Below are positions 35,745-45,172 of a stretch of DNA of 64,000 nt, one piece after another. The position numbers and the translations under genes are program-made. Origin of the DNA: an uncultured bacterium (lineage in GTDB: Bacteria > Cyanobacteriota > Vampirovibrionia > Gastranaerophilales > Gastranaerophilaceae); NCBI GenBank assembly GCA_949294395.1, contig CASFGU010000061.1:1-64000 (forward strand), given 5' to 3'. Each line of letters opens with the position of its first letter. Position 1 is the stretch's first letter. Under the pieces are notes generated by a model. That model worked only from the letters and a program-made list of their open reading frames with translations, had not been told where the DNA came from and did not search any database.

Positions 35745-37096
35745 TGTCAAACTGGTTTGATAAAAAAGTTCTTGTGTTAGGCTTATCAAAAAGCGGAATT
35801 GCGGCAGCAAAATATCTTAACCGTCACGGGGCTGATGTTTTTATAACCGAAAGCAGGGAGGAAAAGCCGGAGGATAAAGAAAAACTCGAGGAACTCCGCG
35901 CTCTTGATATTAAAATTGAAATGGGCGGACACAGTGATGAATTTATAAAAGATTCATATATTGCGGTGACAAGCCCGGGAATTCCACCTCACAGTGATTT
36001 GATGAAACGGCTGAAGGAGGCAAATGTTCATGTTATTTCCGAGGTTGAACTTGCTTTTTCTCAGACCGGCAAGCCTTTTATTGTAATTACCGGAACAAAC
36101 GGAAAAACAACAACAACAGCCCTGACCGCACATATTCTTAGCAGTGAATACAACGCTGTGCCTTGCGGAAACTATGGAAAGCCTCCGTGCGATTTGATTG
36201 ATGATGATAAAATAGATTATTTTGTTTGTGAATGCAGTTCTTTCCAGCTTGAATATTCACCTGCTTTTCAGCCGCAGATTTCTGTCTGGACAAATTTTAC
36301 ACCCGACCATATTGACTGGCATCAGGGGCTGGAGAACTACTTTAATGCCAAGGCAAGAATTTTTAAATCCCCGCAGACTCCGGCGTTTTCTGTCTTAAAC
36401 GCAAAAGATGAAAAGCTTAAAGAGTTCTCAAAAGAAGCAGGGGGAACCGTTTTTATGTTCGGTGAAGATTGTGGCGCAAATTGCTGTTTTGTGAAAGACG
36501 GTGCAATCTATTATAAGCGTAACGGTGAGGCAGAACATATTATTGATTTAGCGGATTGTCCTTTAATAGGGGAACACAATTACCAGAATATCGAGTGTTC
36601 CGTAATTTGCGCAAAGCTTGAAGGTATTTCAAATGAGAATATTAAAAAATCAATAATGTCATTTGTTGTTCCGGAACACAGGCTTGAAAAATGCGGAGAA
36701 AAGGACGGAATTACCTTCTACAATGATTCAAAGGCTACCAATCCGGAGGCTTCAATTGTGGCAATAAATTCGTTTAACGACTGTGACGTGGCTCTTATTG
36801 CCGGCGGACGCGACAAAAATACTGATTTAAAAGAATTTTGCGATTCTGTTAATAAGCATATTAAGACTGTTATCCTTATTGGTGAAGCTGCAGACAGGTT
36901 TGAGGAAAACTTAAGGAATAACGAGTTTAATAACATTATAAGAGAAGTTTCAATGCAGGCTGCTATAGACAAGGCCATAGAGATAAAGCCAGATGTCGTG
37001 CTTCTTTCGCCGGCATGCGCAAGTTTTGATATGTTCGGCGGATATGAGGAAAGAGGAAAGGTTTTCAAGGATTATGTCGCATCAAAGATCGGATAG
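35744..37096 (+). CDS. murD: UDP-MurNAc-L-alanine--D-glutamate ligase
   Basis: Mur ligase adding D-Glu. N-terminal Rossmann domain VLVLGLSKSGIAAAKYL, P-loop ITGTNGKTTTTAL, the ECSSFQLE segment, and the C-terminal HRLEKCGEKDGITFYNDSKATNPEA with VALIAGGRDKNTDL. Full length at 450 aa. It starts on the TAATG shared with mraY, and its last 23 nt overlap ftsW. Confidence 0.97.
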   Translation: MSNWFDKKVLVLGLSKSGIAAAKYLNRHGADVFITESREEKPEDKEKLEELRALDIKIEMGGHSDEFIKDSYIAVTSPGIPPHSDLMKRLKEANVHVISEVELAFSQTGKPFIVITGTNGKTTTTALTAHILSSEYNAVPCGNYGKPPCDLIDDDKIDYFVCECSSFQLEYSPAFQPQISVWTNFTPDHIDWHQGLENYFNAKARIFKSPQTPAFSVLNAKDEKLKEFSKEAGGTVFMFGEDCGANCCFVKDGAIYYKRNGEAEHIIDLADCPLIGEHNYQNIECSVICAKLEGISNENIKKSIMSFVVPEHRLEKCGEKDGITFYNDSKATNPEASIVAINSFNDCDVALIAGGRDKNTDLKEFCDSVNKHIKTVILIGEAADRFEENLRNNEFNNIIREVSMQAAIDKAIEIKPDVVLLSPACASFDMFGGYEERGKVFKDYVASKIG

Positions 37097-38252
37097 ATAT
37101 AACGAAGCATATAACCGGCGTCCGGCGCACAGTGTAATTATTTCTGCGCCGGACAGAACTCTGCTTATAACAGTGGCTTTTCTTGTTATAATCGGCTTTC
37201 TTGCGATATTTTCCGCCTCGGCTCCGAAATGTATTGAGGAAGGCGGAAATCCTGCACAATTCTTGATAAAACAGTTTTTATGCTTTATTGTCGGGTTTAT
37301 AGGGTTGAAGTTTTTTTCAAACTTTGATTATAAAAAACTCGCGGACTGGAATTTGATTTTTGCGGGAGTTGTATTGTTATTGCTGGTGCTTGTTGATTTT
37401 ACGCCGCTCGGTGTTACAGTAAACGGTGCAAAAAGATGGATTAATATCATAGGGTTCCAGCTGCAGCCTTCAGAATTTGCAAAACCTGCTGTGGTTTTGC
37501 TTCTTGCATCGGCATTTAAGAAAGATGCAGACCTTTTAGACCAGAATAAGTGGGTTTCTGCTTTTATCCCTATACTTGTTATGATTGGATTTATTTTTGT
37601 ACAGCCGAATTTAAGTATGGTAATTCTGCTTCTTGCCACATCTGTTGTGATTTTTCTTTCGGCAGGCGGCTCATTGAAGCTGTTTTTCAGCTGTTTTGCG
37701 GCAATGATTGCGACAGTAGTGGTTGCGGCAACTACTATTATAAAACCGTATCAAATGCAGAGAATTGTTACCTGGCGGCATCCGGAACTTGATCCTCAGG
37801 GCGCGGGATATAATATTATTCAGTCTTTGATAGCATTTGCGTCTGGAGGTTTTACAGGTGTCGGTTACGGCGGTTCTATCCAGAAGCTTTCTTATCTTCC
37901 GGAATGCCATACTGACTTTATATTTGCAATTATTGCGGAGGAACTCGGATGGGTTGGCTGTGTTTTAATAATAGGGCTTTTCTGGACGTTAATTCACAGA
38001 GGATTTTTGATTGCCGCAAGATGTCCTGATATGTACGGCAAACTTCTGGCGGTCGGAATAACTTTTTCTATAGGTTTTCAGGCGTTTTTGAATATAAGCG
38101 TTGCAAGTTCATTCTTTCCGACAACCGGTGTGCCGCTTCCTTTCATAAGCTACGGCGGCTCATCTTTAATTGTTTCTCTGTGTATGATCGGAATTTTGCT
38201 TAATATCTCAAAAAAAAGAATTAGAAAAATAAGGAACCATGCAAATGTCTAA
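37074..38252 (+). CDS. ftsW: Septal peptidoglycan polymerase FtsW (SEDS family)
   Basis: Polytopic SEDS glycosyltransferase that polymerises lipid II at the septum. About ten helices; PDRTLLITVAFLVIIG at the first, FQLQPSEFAKPAVVLLLA, the TDFIFAIIAEELGWVG loop and the signature PLPFISYGGSSLIVSL. The start was placed at the ATG after AAGG, overlapping murD. The location between murD and murG identifies FtsW over RodA. Confidence 0.95.
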   Translation: MSHQRSDRYNEAYNRRPAHSVIISAPDRTLLITVAFLVIIGFLAIFSASAPKCIEEGGNPAQFLIKQFLCFIVGFIGLKFFSNFDYKKLADWNLIFAGVVLLLLVLVDFTPLGVTVNGAKRWINIIGFQLQPSEFAKPAVVLLLASAFKKDADLLDQNKWVSAFIPILVMIGFIFVQPNLSMVILLLATSVVIFLSAGGSLKLFFSCFAAMIATVVVAATTIIKPYQMQRIVTWRHPELDPQGAGYNIIQSLIAFASGGFTGVGYGGSIQKLSYLPECHTDFIFAIIAEELGWVGCVLIIGLFWTLIHRGFLIAARCPDMYGKLLAVGITFSIGFQAFLNISVASSFFPTTGVPLPFISYGGSSLIVSLCMIGILLNISKKRIRKIRNHANV

Positions 38253-39369
38253 TAGTGAGGGAAAGTACACATATTTTATAACAGGTGGCGGAACCGGCGG
38301 GCATATTTATCCTGCTGTTGCGGTTGCGGATGCTCTTGATAAAGATGAAGATACAAAGGCTCTATATTACATTGGCAACCCTGAAAATCTGGAGGCTGAT
38401 ATTGTCAGGCGGAGGGGATACGAATTTTTGCCGGTAAATATTCATGGAATGCCGCGGAAAGTATGTTTTTCGCTTTTTAAATGGAGCTTTCAGCTTATTG
38501 CGGCCGTTATGCACTGCTTGGGTTATATAAATACATACAAACCCGATGCGGTTTTTGGAACGGGCGGGTATGTGTCAGCCCCGATTTTAATTGCTTGCCG
38601 GCTTGCTAAGGTTCCGTACATGATGCACGACTGTGATGCACAGCCCGGGCTTGTGACAAGAAACCTTGCCGCAGGTGCATCTGCTGTGTCGCTCGCGTTT
38701 GAATGTGCAAAGGACAGTATAAAAAATGAACACTGTTTTGTGAACGGCAACCCTATCAGACCGGAGTTTAAAACTCTTACTAAATTTGAAGCGCGCGAAG
38801 CTATGGGGCTGGGGCATAAGCTTACTATCTGTATTATGGGCGGTTCACAGGGCGCCCACTCAATCAACGATGCGGCTGTCGAGATTTTGAAAACGCTTTC
38901 TATGAAGTATGATGCGCAGATAATTTTTCAGACCGGAAAGAAGAATTTTGACAGGGTAATAGAACAGTTATTGAAAATTTATCCGGATTACGAGCTGGAT
39001 AAGAATTTAATAGTTAAGCCGTATTTTGACAATATGGCAACTGTTTTAAAGGCAAGTGATATAGCCGTATCCCGTGCAGGTTCGCTGAGTCTTTCGGAAA
39101 TCTGTGCAAGCGGAATCGCGCCGGTGCTTGTGCCGTATCCTTATGCAGCTGCGGATCATCAGCGTAAGAATGCAAAATATTTGTGTGAAAAGGGGGCTGC
39201 AATTTACCTTGAAGACAATGAAGTCAGTGAAAAAACGCTATTGAGTGCGATTTTATCGCTTTTAACAGACAGAGAAAAGCTTATAAAGGTACAGCAGGCA
39301 GCAATGAAGCTTGCAAGATACGACGGGGTTGAAAAAATTGTTCACCAGCTGAAAGAGATTATTCAATAA
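38239..39369 (+). CDS. murG: UDP-GlcNAc--lipid I GlcNAc transferase
   Basis: Peripheral GT-B enzyme that makes lipid II. The N-terminal FITGGGTGGHIYPAVAVADAL motif, GTGGYVSAPILIAC, the C-terminal GGSQGAHSIND and the donor-site SRAGSLSLSEI are all present. AAGGAA lies before two in-frame ATGs two codons apart; either may be used. It overlaps ftsW by 14 nt and ends the mur block, convergent with the next gene. Confidence 0.97.
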   Translation: MQMSNSEGKYTYFITGGGTGGHIYPAVAVADALDKDEDTKALYYIGNPENLEADIVRRRGYEFLPVNIHGMPRKVCFSLFKWSFQLIAAVMHCLGYINTYKPDAVFGTGGYVSAPILIACRLAKVPYMMHDCDAQPGLVTRNLAAGASAVSLAFECAKDSIKNEHCFVNGNPIRPEFKTLTKFEAREAMGLGHKLTICIMGGSQGAHSINDAAVEILKTLSMKYDAQIIFQTGKKNFDRVIEQLLKIYPDYELDKNLIVKPYFDNMATVLKASDIAVSRAGSLSLSEICASGIAPVLVPYPYAAADHQRKNAKYLCEKGAAIYLEDNEVSEKTLLSAILSLLTDREKLIKVQQAAMKLARYDGVEKIVHQLKEIIQ

Positions 39370-40030
39370 ACTGTTTGCCCGTATCAACCAGTCCTTTCAT
39401 TGTCGGTATAGTTCCGTTACTTAAAATATCAGTAAGATTATCCAGATAATCAACAGGGGCATCAAATCTTGTGCTTAATTGTGTCATGCCCTGTCTTGCT
39501 TTATAGTTAAATTCTAATTTGCCAAAATCATAATTTTCAGAATAAGACAATTGCTTGTCAGCTTCCGGAAATCCGTTTTTCAGGCTGAGTGAATTTGAGC
39601 ATGCAGCATCAATTTTAAAGAACATATCACTTTCACCGTATGAACTTCCTTTAACTCTTGTTCCTGCATTATTATGTAAAATTTTAAACTTTGAGCCATT
39701 TATAATGTTATCACCAATTTTTGTGGTGGTACTGATTGTGAGAGTTCCTGATTTCTTCGAAAATTTTGTAAGAACAAGATCTATAATATTTTTAGCCGTA
39801 TCAGACATAGATTTTTTTGAATATTTGTTGTTAAGTTCCATAATCCGGTAAAAGTTTTCAGCTCCGCCTGCCATGCGAATAAAGCTGTCAGTGTAAGGTT
39901 CGGAGTCTAAAATAAAACGTGCGCTGCATTGACCTGTTTCTTTCTTTGCAAGTCTGCGGAGGTTTTGTATTTGTACAACGTTATCGTATCCGATTTGTCT
40001 GCCTAATGCTAAAATTCCTTTGTTGAACAT
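39359..40030 (-). CDS. Hypothetical protein, 223 aa
   Basis: Unrecognised. AAAGGA lies about 11 nt before the ATG. The N-terminal half is helical and basic (YDNVVQIQNLRRLAKKETG); the C-terminal half is strand-rich and polar (GTLTISTTTKIGDNIINGSK), ending in an amphipathic helix. No signal peptide or transmembrane segment. Its stop lies inside the 3' end of the convergent murG, so the two transcripts overlap at their ends. A neighbour-based function is not supported. Confidence 0.65.
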   Translation of the reverse strand: MFNKGILALGRQIGYDNVVQIQNLRRLAKKETGQCSARFILDSEPYTDSFIRMAGGAENFYRIMELNNKYSKKSMSDTAKNIIDLVLTKFSKKSGTLTISTTTKIGDNIINGSKFKILHNNAGTRVKGSSYGESDMFFKIDAACSNSLSLKNGFPEADKQLSYSENYDFGKLEFNYKARQGMTQLSTRFDAPVDYLDNLTDILSNGTIPTMKGLVDTGKQFIE

Positions 40031-40150
40031 TTCTGATGAGTCCTTTCTTATTTTGAAATATTTGCTGTTTGTTTAAATGTCCGTGAAAAAATTTTTTTGC
40101 TAAATTTTAATATGCTTGATAATCACAGTCGTTTGATTTACCTTTATATT

Positions 40151-41320
40151 ATGGAACACGATTATAAAGAGGCGGTTGAGCTTCTCTCCTCACAGGGAAA
40201 ATTTTATATAAATCTAGGGTTGGAAAGAATTTCTGCGGTGCTTGAACTTCTCGGGAACCCGCAGGACAGGCTCAAATGTTTTCAAGTTGCGGGTACCAAC
40301 GGGAAAGGGTCTGTCTGCGCAATTATTGCCTCAATTCTGCAGGCTGCAGGCAAAAAAACAGGACTTTTTACCTCGCCGCATTTATTTGATTATACAGAAA
40401 GAATTAAAATAAACGGCGCGGATATTTCAAAAGAAGATTTTGCACGGCTTGTTTTTGAGGTGTGCAAAATTGCTGATAAACATAATATACATCTTACTGA
40501 ATTTGAAATTCTTACGGCTGTAATGTTTAAGTATTTTGACAGGGAAAATGTGGATGTCGTTGTGTTGGAAACCGGACTCGGCGGACGTTTTGATGCCACA
40601 AACGTTATAAAACAAAATCTATGCGCGGTAATTACGCATATAGACCTTGACCACACTGAAAGGCTCGGAAACACAAAGGATAAAATTGCGTTTGAAAAAG
40701 CCGGAATTATTAAAAAAGGCTTCCCTGTTGTTACATCAGAAGGCTATGAGGCTATCAAAGACAGAGCGGATGTTTGTAATTCTCTTTTGATGATGGTGGC
40801 ACCGTTTGAGGATACAACAGATTTAGCACTAAAAGGAACTTATCAGCAGGAAAACCTGTCGCTTGCACTTGCTGCTGTAAGGTTAGTTTACCCTGAAATT
40901 CCGCAGGAGGTAATTCTAGAAGGGCTCAGAATCGTAAAGCACCCGGGGCGGTTTCAACTTATTGAAAAATACAACGTAATTGTTGACGGTGCACACAATC
41001 CGAACGGGGCGCTTGCGCTGCGTGAAAGTCTTGATTTTTATTATCCGGATAAGAAGCGCAGGTTTATTTTCGGTTGTCTGACAAATAAAGATTACCCTGA
41101 GATGATGCAAATCCTTTTTGAAAAAAATGATGAAATTTATCTAAATCATTTTTCCCATAAAAATTCGGCAACATTTGAAGAACTTCAGGAAGCCTGCCCT
41201 TATGATGCAAAAGAGTTTATCTCGCTGAAGGAACTTCCGGATAGAGAAGATACAATTACTATTGTATGCGGTTCATTGTATATGATAAATGAGATTATTC
41301 CCCGCTGGTACCTTGACTAA
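40151..41320 (+). CDS. folC: Folylpolyglutamate/dihydrofolate synthase
   Basis: ATP-dependent ligase that joins glutamate to dihydropteroate and/or folates. FYINLGLERISAVLELLGNPQ start, P-loop VAGTNGKGSVCA, the folate loop FTSPHLFDYTERI, and ETGLGGRFDATN, ITHIDLDHTERLG and VDGAHNPNGA. The ATG giving the standard family N-terminus was chosen; upstream TTG/ATG codons add about 18 non-conserved residues, and none has a good ribosome site. Convergent overlap with the GT2 gene. Confidence 0.93.
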   Translation: MEHDYKEAVELLSSQGKFYINLGLERISAVLELLGNPQDRLKCFQVAGTNGKGSVCAIIASILQAAGKKTGLFTSPHLFDYTERIKINGADISKEDFARLVFEVCKIADKHNIHLTEFEILTAVMFKYFDRENVDVVVLETGLGGRFDATNVIKQNLCAVITHIDLDHTERLGNTKDKIAFEKAGIIKKGFPVVTSEGYEAIKDRADVCNSLLMMVAPFEDTTDLALKGTYQQENLSLALAAVRLVYPEIPQEVILEGLRIVKHPGRFQLIEKYNVIVDGAHNPNGALALRESLDFYYPDKKRRFIFGCLTNKDYPEMMQILFEKNDEIYLNHFSHKNSATFEELQEACPYDAKEFISLKELPDREDTITIVCGSLYMINEIIPRWYLD

Positions 41321-42857
41321 TCATCTCTGATATGAGGCTGTTCAGTTTTGCCGGTGAAAAATTTGTGCAGGTATTCCAGATTAGAGTGCTTTTAGGTTCT
41401 CCGAGCGAAGGCGCCGGATAATCGTTCTGACAGAAACCTTTCAGCATATTGGTTGTGCCGTCAACGCAAGGCTTAAAGTGTGTGCAGCAGCTGCAAATCC
41501 GCATTATAAATCCGTAATCATCCATTTTTAATTTTAATTCCTGCAGAGCATCCACCATTCTTATGTGTCTGGAGGTTGTGTATTTTTTGTTCTTATAAAT
41601 GAATCTTACTTTACATAGCCCGTTTTCCGAGATAAATTCAAGTTTACAGTTCAAATCAGCCTTGCCGGTGTTAACAATAACATCCACAACCATTTTTTCG
41701 GTACCTTCCGGAAGATCCTCGGTGCCTCTGATTTTATTCCGTATCTTTCTGATTGGAGGAAAGTTGTTGATTATATGGCATAGCGAATAAAGCGGATAAA
41801 GACAGAGGTAGCCGATTTCTTTGAATGTTAATTTAGCATTCACAAGACTCAGGCAAAATGCTGCCACAAGAACTATAAATGTCAGAAGTACAAATTTAAA
41901 ATCAATCATAAAATGATAATTCAGTGAATGTTTCAGAACAGCGAAGTAAATAATTAAAATAAGCCAGATGTTAGGATACAAAAGCGACAGAGCGTGTTCT
42001 GTGAAAGTGAAATTTGTGGAGAAAAGCTCCGGAATACAGTTTTTGAAAAGTTTAAGCCTGTAAGAAAGCCGCGGTTTTCTGAAAACATAATTCACCGGGT
42101 CAACTATTGTCTGAATGTTAGGGTTATAGGTGCATTTGAATTTGATTTTAGACAAAAGCAGGCTGTATTTTAGTTCGGTGTTAATATCTTTGAAGTCAAC
42201 ATCCCCGATTTGTTTTACAATATCCTGTTTGATAATAAAAACACCCGAGTCTGCCTGTGCGGCAAGCCCGAACAGCGAGCGGGCTCTCCTTATAAAATTC
42301 ATGTGATATTTCTGGTAAGCTGCTTTAATCCTGTCAACCGGCCCGAGGTTTTTCAGATCAATAATTGTTTCACCTGAGATTACCTGTGCTTTTATAAGTG
42401 CAGCGTTGACGTTTGTTAAGAAGTCCGGCGCAATGCTTCTGTCGCCGTCGATAAATACGTATGAATCGATTAACCCGTCGTTGGAAAGTTGTTCGAGAAG
42501 AATGGAAATAGCCTGATCTTTCCCGATAGTACCGACTCCTTTCACGTCAATTACATGGACAAAGCTGTCATTCACAAAGAGTTCCTGCGAGCCGTCAGAG
42601 CAGTTGTCAAGGATTGCAAAGACTTTGAAATTATTTATAGGATAATCCTGCATTTTTAATTCCCTGATAAGGTTTTCAAGGGTTTTCCTGTTATTATGGG
42701 AATAGATTACAACGGCAAGATTGTCTTTTTCTTCATACTGGGACAACCTTTTTTCTCGTTCAAACTGTCTGCCGCCGAGGTTTTTGAGTGCAAGCGCCAG
42801 GAAATACAGTGTATAAGCCGCTGCAAATAAGTACAAAATATCCAATATAAATTCCAT
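41295..42857 (-). CDS. Membrane glycosyltransferase family 2 with Cys-rich tail
   Basis: An N-terminal helix (3-25) leads to a GT2 domain (about 50-260: AVVIYSHNNRKTLENLI, VFAILDNCSDGS, FIDGDRSIAPDF for the DxD-type site), then about three more helices (290-390). A soluble tail follows whose last 70 residues hold six or more Cys (CSCCTHFKPCVDGTTNM...FCQNDYPAP...WNTCTNF). GT2 membrane enzymes extend or secrete polysaccharide; the Cys tail looks metal- or disulfide-binding and is unusual. GGGAGATGTATT precedes the ATG. Stand-alone gene. Confidence 0.82.
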   Translation of the reverse strand: MEFILDILYLFAAAYTLYFLALALKNLGGRQFEREKRLSQYEEKDNLAVVIYSHNNRKTLENLIRELKMQDYPINNFKVFAILDNCSDGSQELFVNDSFVHVIDVKGVGTIGKDQAISILLEQLSNDGLIDSYVFIDGDRSIAPDFLTNVNAALIKAQVISGETIIDLKNLGPVDRIKAAYQKYHMNFIRRARSLFGLAAQADSGVFIIKQDIVKQIGDVDFKDINTELKYSLLLSKIKFKCTYNPNIQTIVDPVNYVFRKPRLSYRLKLFKNCIPELFSTNFTFTEHALSLLYPNIWLILIIYFAVLKHSLNYHFMIDFKFVLLTFIVLVAAFCLSLVNAKLTFKEIGYLCLYPLYSLCHIINNFPPIRKIRNKIRGTEDLPEGTEKMVVDVIVNTGKADLNCKLEFISENGLCKVRFIYKNKKYTTSRHIRMVDALQELKLKMDDYGFIMRICSCCTHFKPCVDGTTNMLKGFCQNDYPAPSLGEPKSTLIWNTCTNFSPAKLNSLISEMISQGTSGE

Positions 42858-43032
42858 AATACATCTCCCTAATATAAACATTTTATTTAAAATGCAAAAA
42901 AATTGCTATTACATGTTAATAATTGTGTAGTTGAAACGGTGTTTCTGGTAATACTTGAGGCTGCTCATTCCATTGCGGTATAAATTTTTATTTATTCCGC
43001 CGGTTTACCGTACTGTAGCTGGCTAATAATTA

Positions 43033-43064
43033 AAAAGCCCCTGTTTAATATAACAGAGGCTTTT
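43033..43064 (-). terminator. Terminator of ycf23-like gene
   Basis: Minus strand AGCCTCTGTT-ATATTAA-ACAGGGGCT followed by TTTTTA. The 200-nt gap beyond it shows no other feature. Confidence 0.75.
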
Positions 43065-43084
43065 TGTGATTTATAAATTGTGTT

Positions 43085-43840
43085 CTATACAAGCGCTGCA
43101 ACTTTTTCAGCGTTTCTTGAAGCAATTTCAACAAGCTGTTTTGCTGTTGCAATCATAGAAATTTCGCTGTTCATTTTGTTAATGCAGGAACCGCATCCGA
43201 TAGCGCTTGCACCTGCTGCAAATGCGAACGGTGCAGTTGTAGGGTTGATACCGGTAGCTGTCATAACAGGAATTTCAACATTTCTTGAAAGCTCAATTGT
43301 ATTTGAAAGTGTAAGCTGTGCTCTTTCCATCAATCCTCTTACTCCGTTTGCAGGCTGTTCTGCTGCGAAGTGGCCTTCTGTCTGGATTAAGTCAATTCCC
43401 ATAGCTTCAAGTTCTCTGGCAAGTTCAATCTGATCAGAAATAGAAATTTCGCCCGGGATTGTTACACTGAAAAATACTCTGCGGTCAATGATTTCAAGAG
43501 TTCTTTTTACAAGTGCAAGAACGTCATCTTTAGAGAAAGATGCTCCTTTTTTGTATAAAACGTCGAAGTTGCCGAGTTCAACAGCATCAGCGCCGAGTTC
43601 AACTGCTCTTGCAAGTTCTTCCGGAACTACAGATGATACAAATATAGGCATATCTGTCATATTTCTGATTTCTTTGATGATGTTTTCGTCAGCACAGATG
43701 TCAACAGCGCTTGCTCCGGACTGTTCTGCTGCCATAACTACTTTTTTAATATTTTCAATATCAAAGTTGTCGATGCCTGCGATAATTTTTACCGCTCTTT
43801 TTTCTGCTAAATCCTGTTTAAATGATTCAATTCTGCTCAT
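43085..43840 (-). CDS. Ycf23/DUF561 family TIM-barrel protein
   Basis: 251-residue TIM-barrel of the Ycf23 family (DUF561), typical of cyanobacteria and plastid genomes. Diagnostic stretches are KIIAGIDNFDIENI, GASAVDICAD, PIFVSSVVPEEL, GADAVELGNFD and QTEGHFAAEQPANG, and VMTATGINPTTAPFAFAAGASAIGCGS. Biochemical role unknown; relatives resemble phosphate-binding barrels. The ATG after AAGGAG was chosen over a 40-residue longer frame. Useful as a lineage marker for this window. Confidence 0.88.
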   Translation of the reverse strand: MSRIESFKQDLAEKRAVKIIAGIDNFDIENIKKVVMAAEQSGASAVDICADENIIKEIRNMTDMPIFVSSVVPEELARAVELGADAVELGNFDVLYKKGASFSKDDVLALVKRTLEIIDRRVFFSVTIPGEISISDQIELARELEAMGIDLIQTEGHFAAEQPANGVRGLMERAQLTLSNTIELSRNVEIPVMTATGINPTTAPFAFAAGASAIGCGSCINKMNSEISMIATAKQLVEIASRNAEKVAALV

Positions 43841-44003
43841 TAGTTTCTCCTTTTTTATAATGTAGCTTAGTCTAATCGTTTTTATTTTTCCTGAATTATA
43901 CATTAAAATTTTAATAATATCAATAACTAACCGCGAAAATTTTTTAAGAGCAAGTGACAACGCGTGCTAATCTGAAATAATTATAGTATCGAGGTGAAGT
44001 ATT

Positions 44004-44687
44004 ATGAAAATAAAAACGTTTGTAATAGCAATAGCCATCGTGTGTGCGGGAATTTCTTGCCCGCAGAATTTTGCTGCTGCGGATTATTTGAATGATGAAC
44101 AGATAAACATAAGCGTGTATGAAAAAATCAACCCTGCTATCGTATCAATTGAAGCACAGCTTGAAGATGGAGTGTCTGCCGGCACCGGCTGTATCGTGTC
44201 CTCTGACGGAGTAATTCTGACAGGCTCGCATGTGGTAGAAGGCTGCAGAACTGTTGAAGTTACAACCTATAACGGACAGAGTTACGATGCTAAGGTTATT
44301 TCCAGAATGGGAAAGAATAACGACCTTGCACTATTAAAGATTGAGCCAAAGACTGCGCTAAAGACTGTAAAATTCGGTGATTCCGGAAATATAAAAGTTG
44401 GACAACGTGTTCTTGCAATCGGGAACCCGTTCGGATTTGCCGGAACTCTTACGCAGGGTATAATTTCAAGAATTGACTACACAAAAAATAAAATCCAGAC
44501 TGATGCAGCAATTAATCCGGGCTGCTCCGGCGGGCCGCTGTTAAACTCTGCCGGTGAAGTCATAGGTATTAACCAGTCTATTTACAACCCTGACAATAAT
44601 ATTTCTAATATAGGTATCGGCTTTGCAATCCCGATTAATGATGCTAAAAAGTTTATGCGTTTAAGCACAAAGGCGATGAGGCAATAA
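44004..44687 (+). CDS. Secreted trypsin-like serine protease (HtrA-type, no PDZ)
   Basis: A Sec signal peptide (about 1-27, ending FAAA) is followed by a chymotrypsin fold. Catalytic triad: H76 (GSHVVEG), D107 (NNDLALLK), S175 in GCSGGP, where HtrA proteins usually have GNSGGP. The gene ends right after the protease domain, so no PDZ domain is present. It probably acts in the periplasm or outside the cell in protein quality control or maturation of surface proteins. A ribosome site GAGGTG lies upstream. Confidence 0.88.
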   Translation: MKIKTFVIAIAIVCAGISCPQNFAAADYLNDEQINISVYEKINPAIVSIEAQLEDGVSAGTGCIVSSDGVILTGSHVVEGCRTVEVTTYNGQSYDAKVISRMGKNNDLALLKIEPKTALKTVKFGDSGNIKVGQRVLAIGNPFGFAGTLTQGIISRIDYTKNKIQTDAAINPGCSGGPLLNSAGEVIGINQSIYNPDNNISNIGIGFAIPINDAKKFMRLSTKAMRQ

Positions 44688-44696
44688 ATATAAGAA

Positions 44697-44990
44697 TGTA
44701 GGTCGGATTTACTAATCCGACAGGAAAGTAAAAGACAATAAGACGTTAAGTGCGACAAAAAGTGAATGGTGAAGAGTGAGGCGTGAAGCACGTGACCCTG
44801 TATGCCTTGTACTTTCGCCCTCTCTCTTTGTGAGAGGGCAGAATTTGTTAATTAGCGACAGCTAATTTACAAATTCGGGAGAGGGTACAGGGCCATTAGT
44901 ATTAAATTTCTCAACACGTCGCTCTGCTCCCGCTATCGTTTCGAAAAATAATCCTACTGTTTCTCACCCTTCGCCAGTTCAGCGGTATTC
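44697..44990. repeat. Mosaic repeat cluster
   Basis: In order: GTCGGATTTACTAATCCGAC, a GTGAATGGTGAAGAGTGAGG heptamer tract, CCCTCTCTCTTTGTGAGAGGG, the TTAGCGACAGCTAA module, GGGAGAGGGT, and the AACACG...CCCGCTATCGTTTCG module. No gene. The remaining part to 45172 is AT-rich upstream sequence of the next gene. Confidence 0.8.
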
Positions 44991-45172
44991 GTCTTTTTCT
45001 TCTTTTTCTTTGTTAAGTTTTGTAAAATAAACTTTTAAATCTCTGTATTACAATTATAACTTGAAAAACTCCGATTTAAGCAAAATATGCCATGAAATTT
45101 CTTATTTAAAAAATACTTTATATTGATATACACGATATATATTTGTGAAGTATAAAGCAAAGGAGTAAATTT

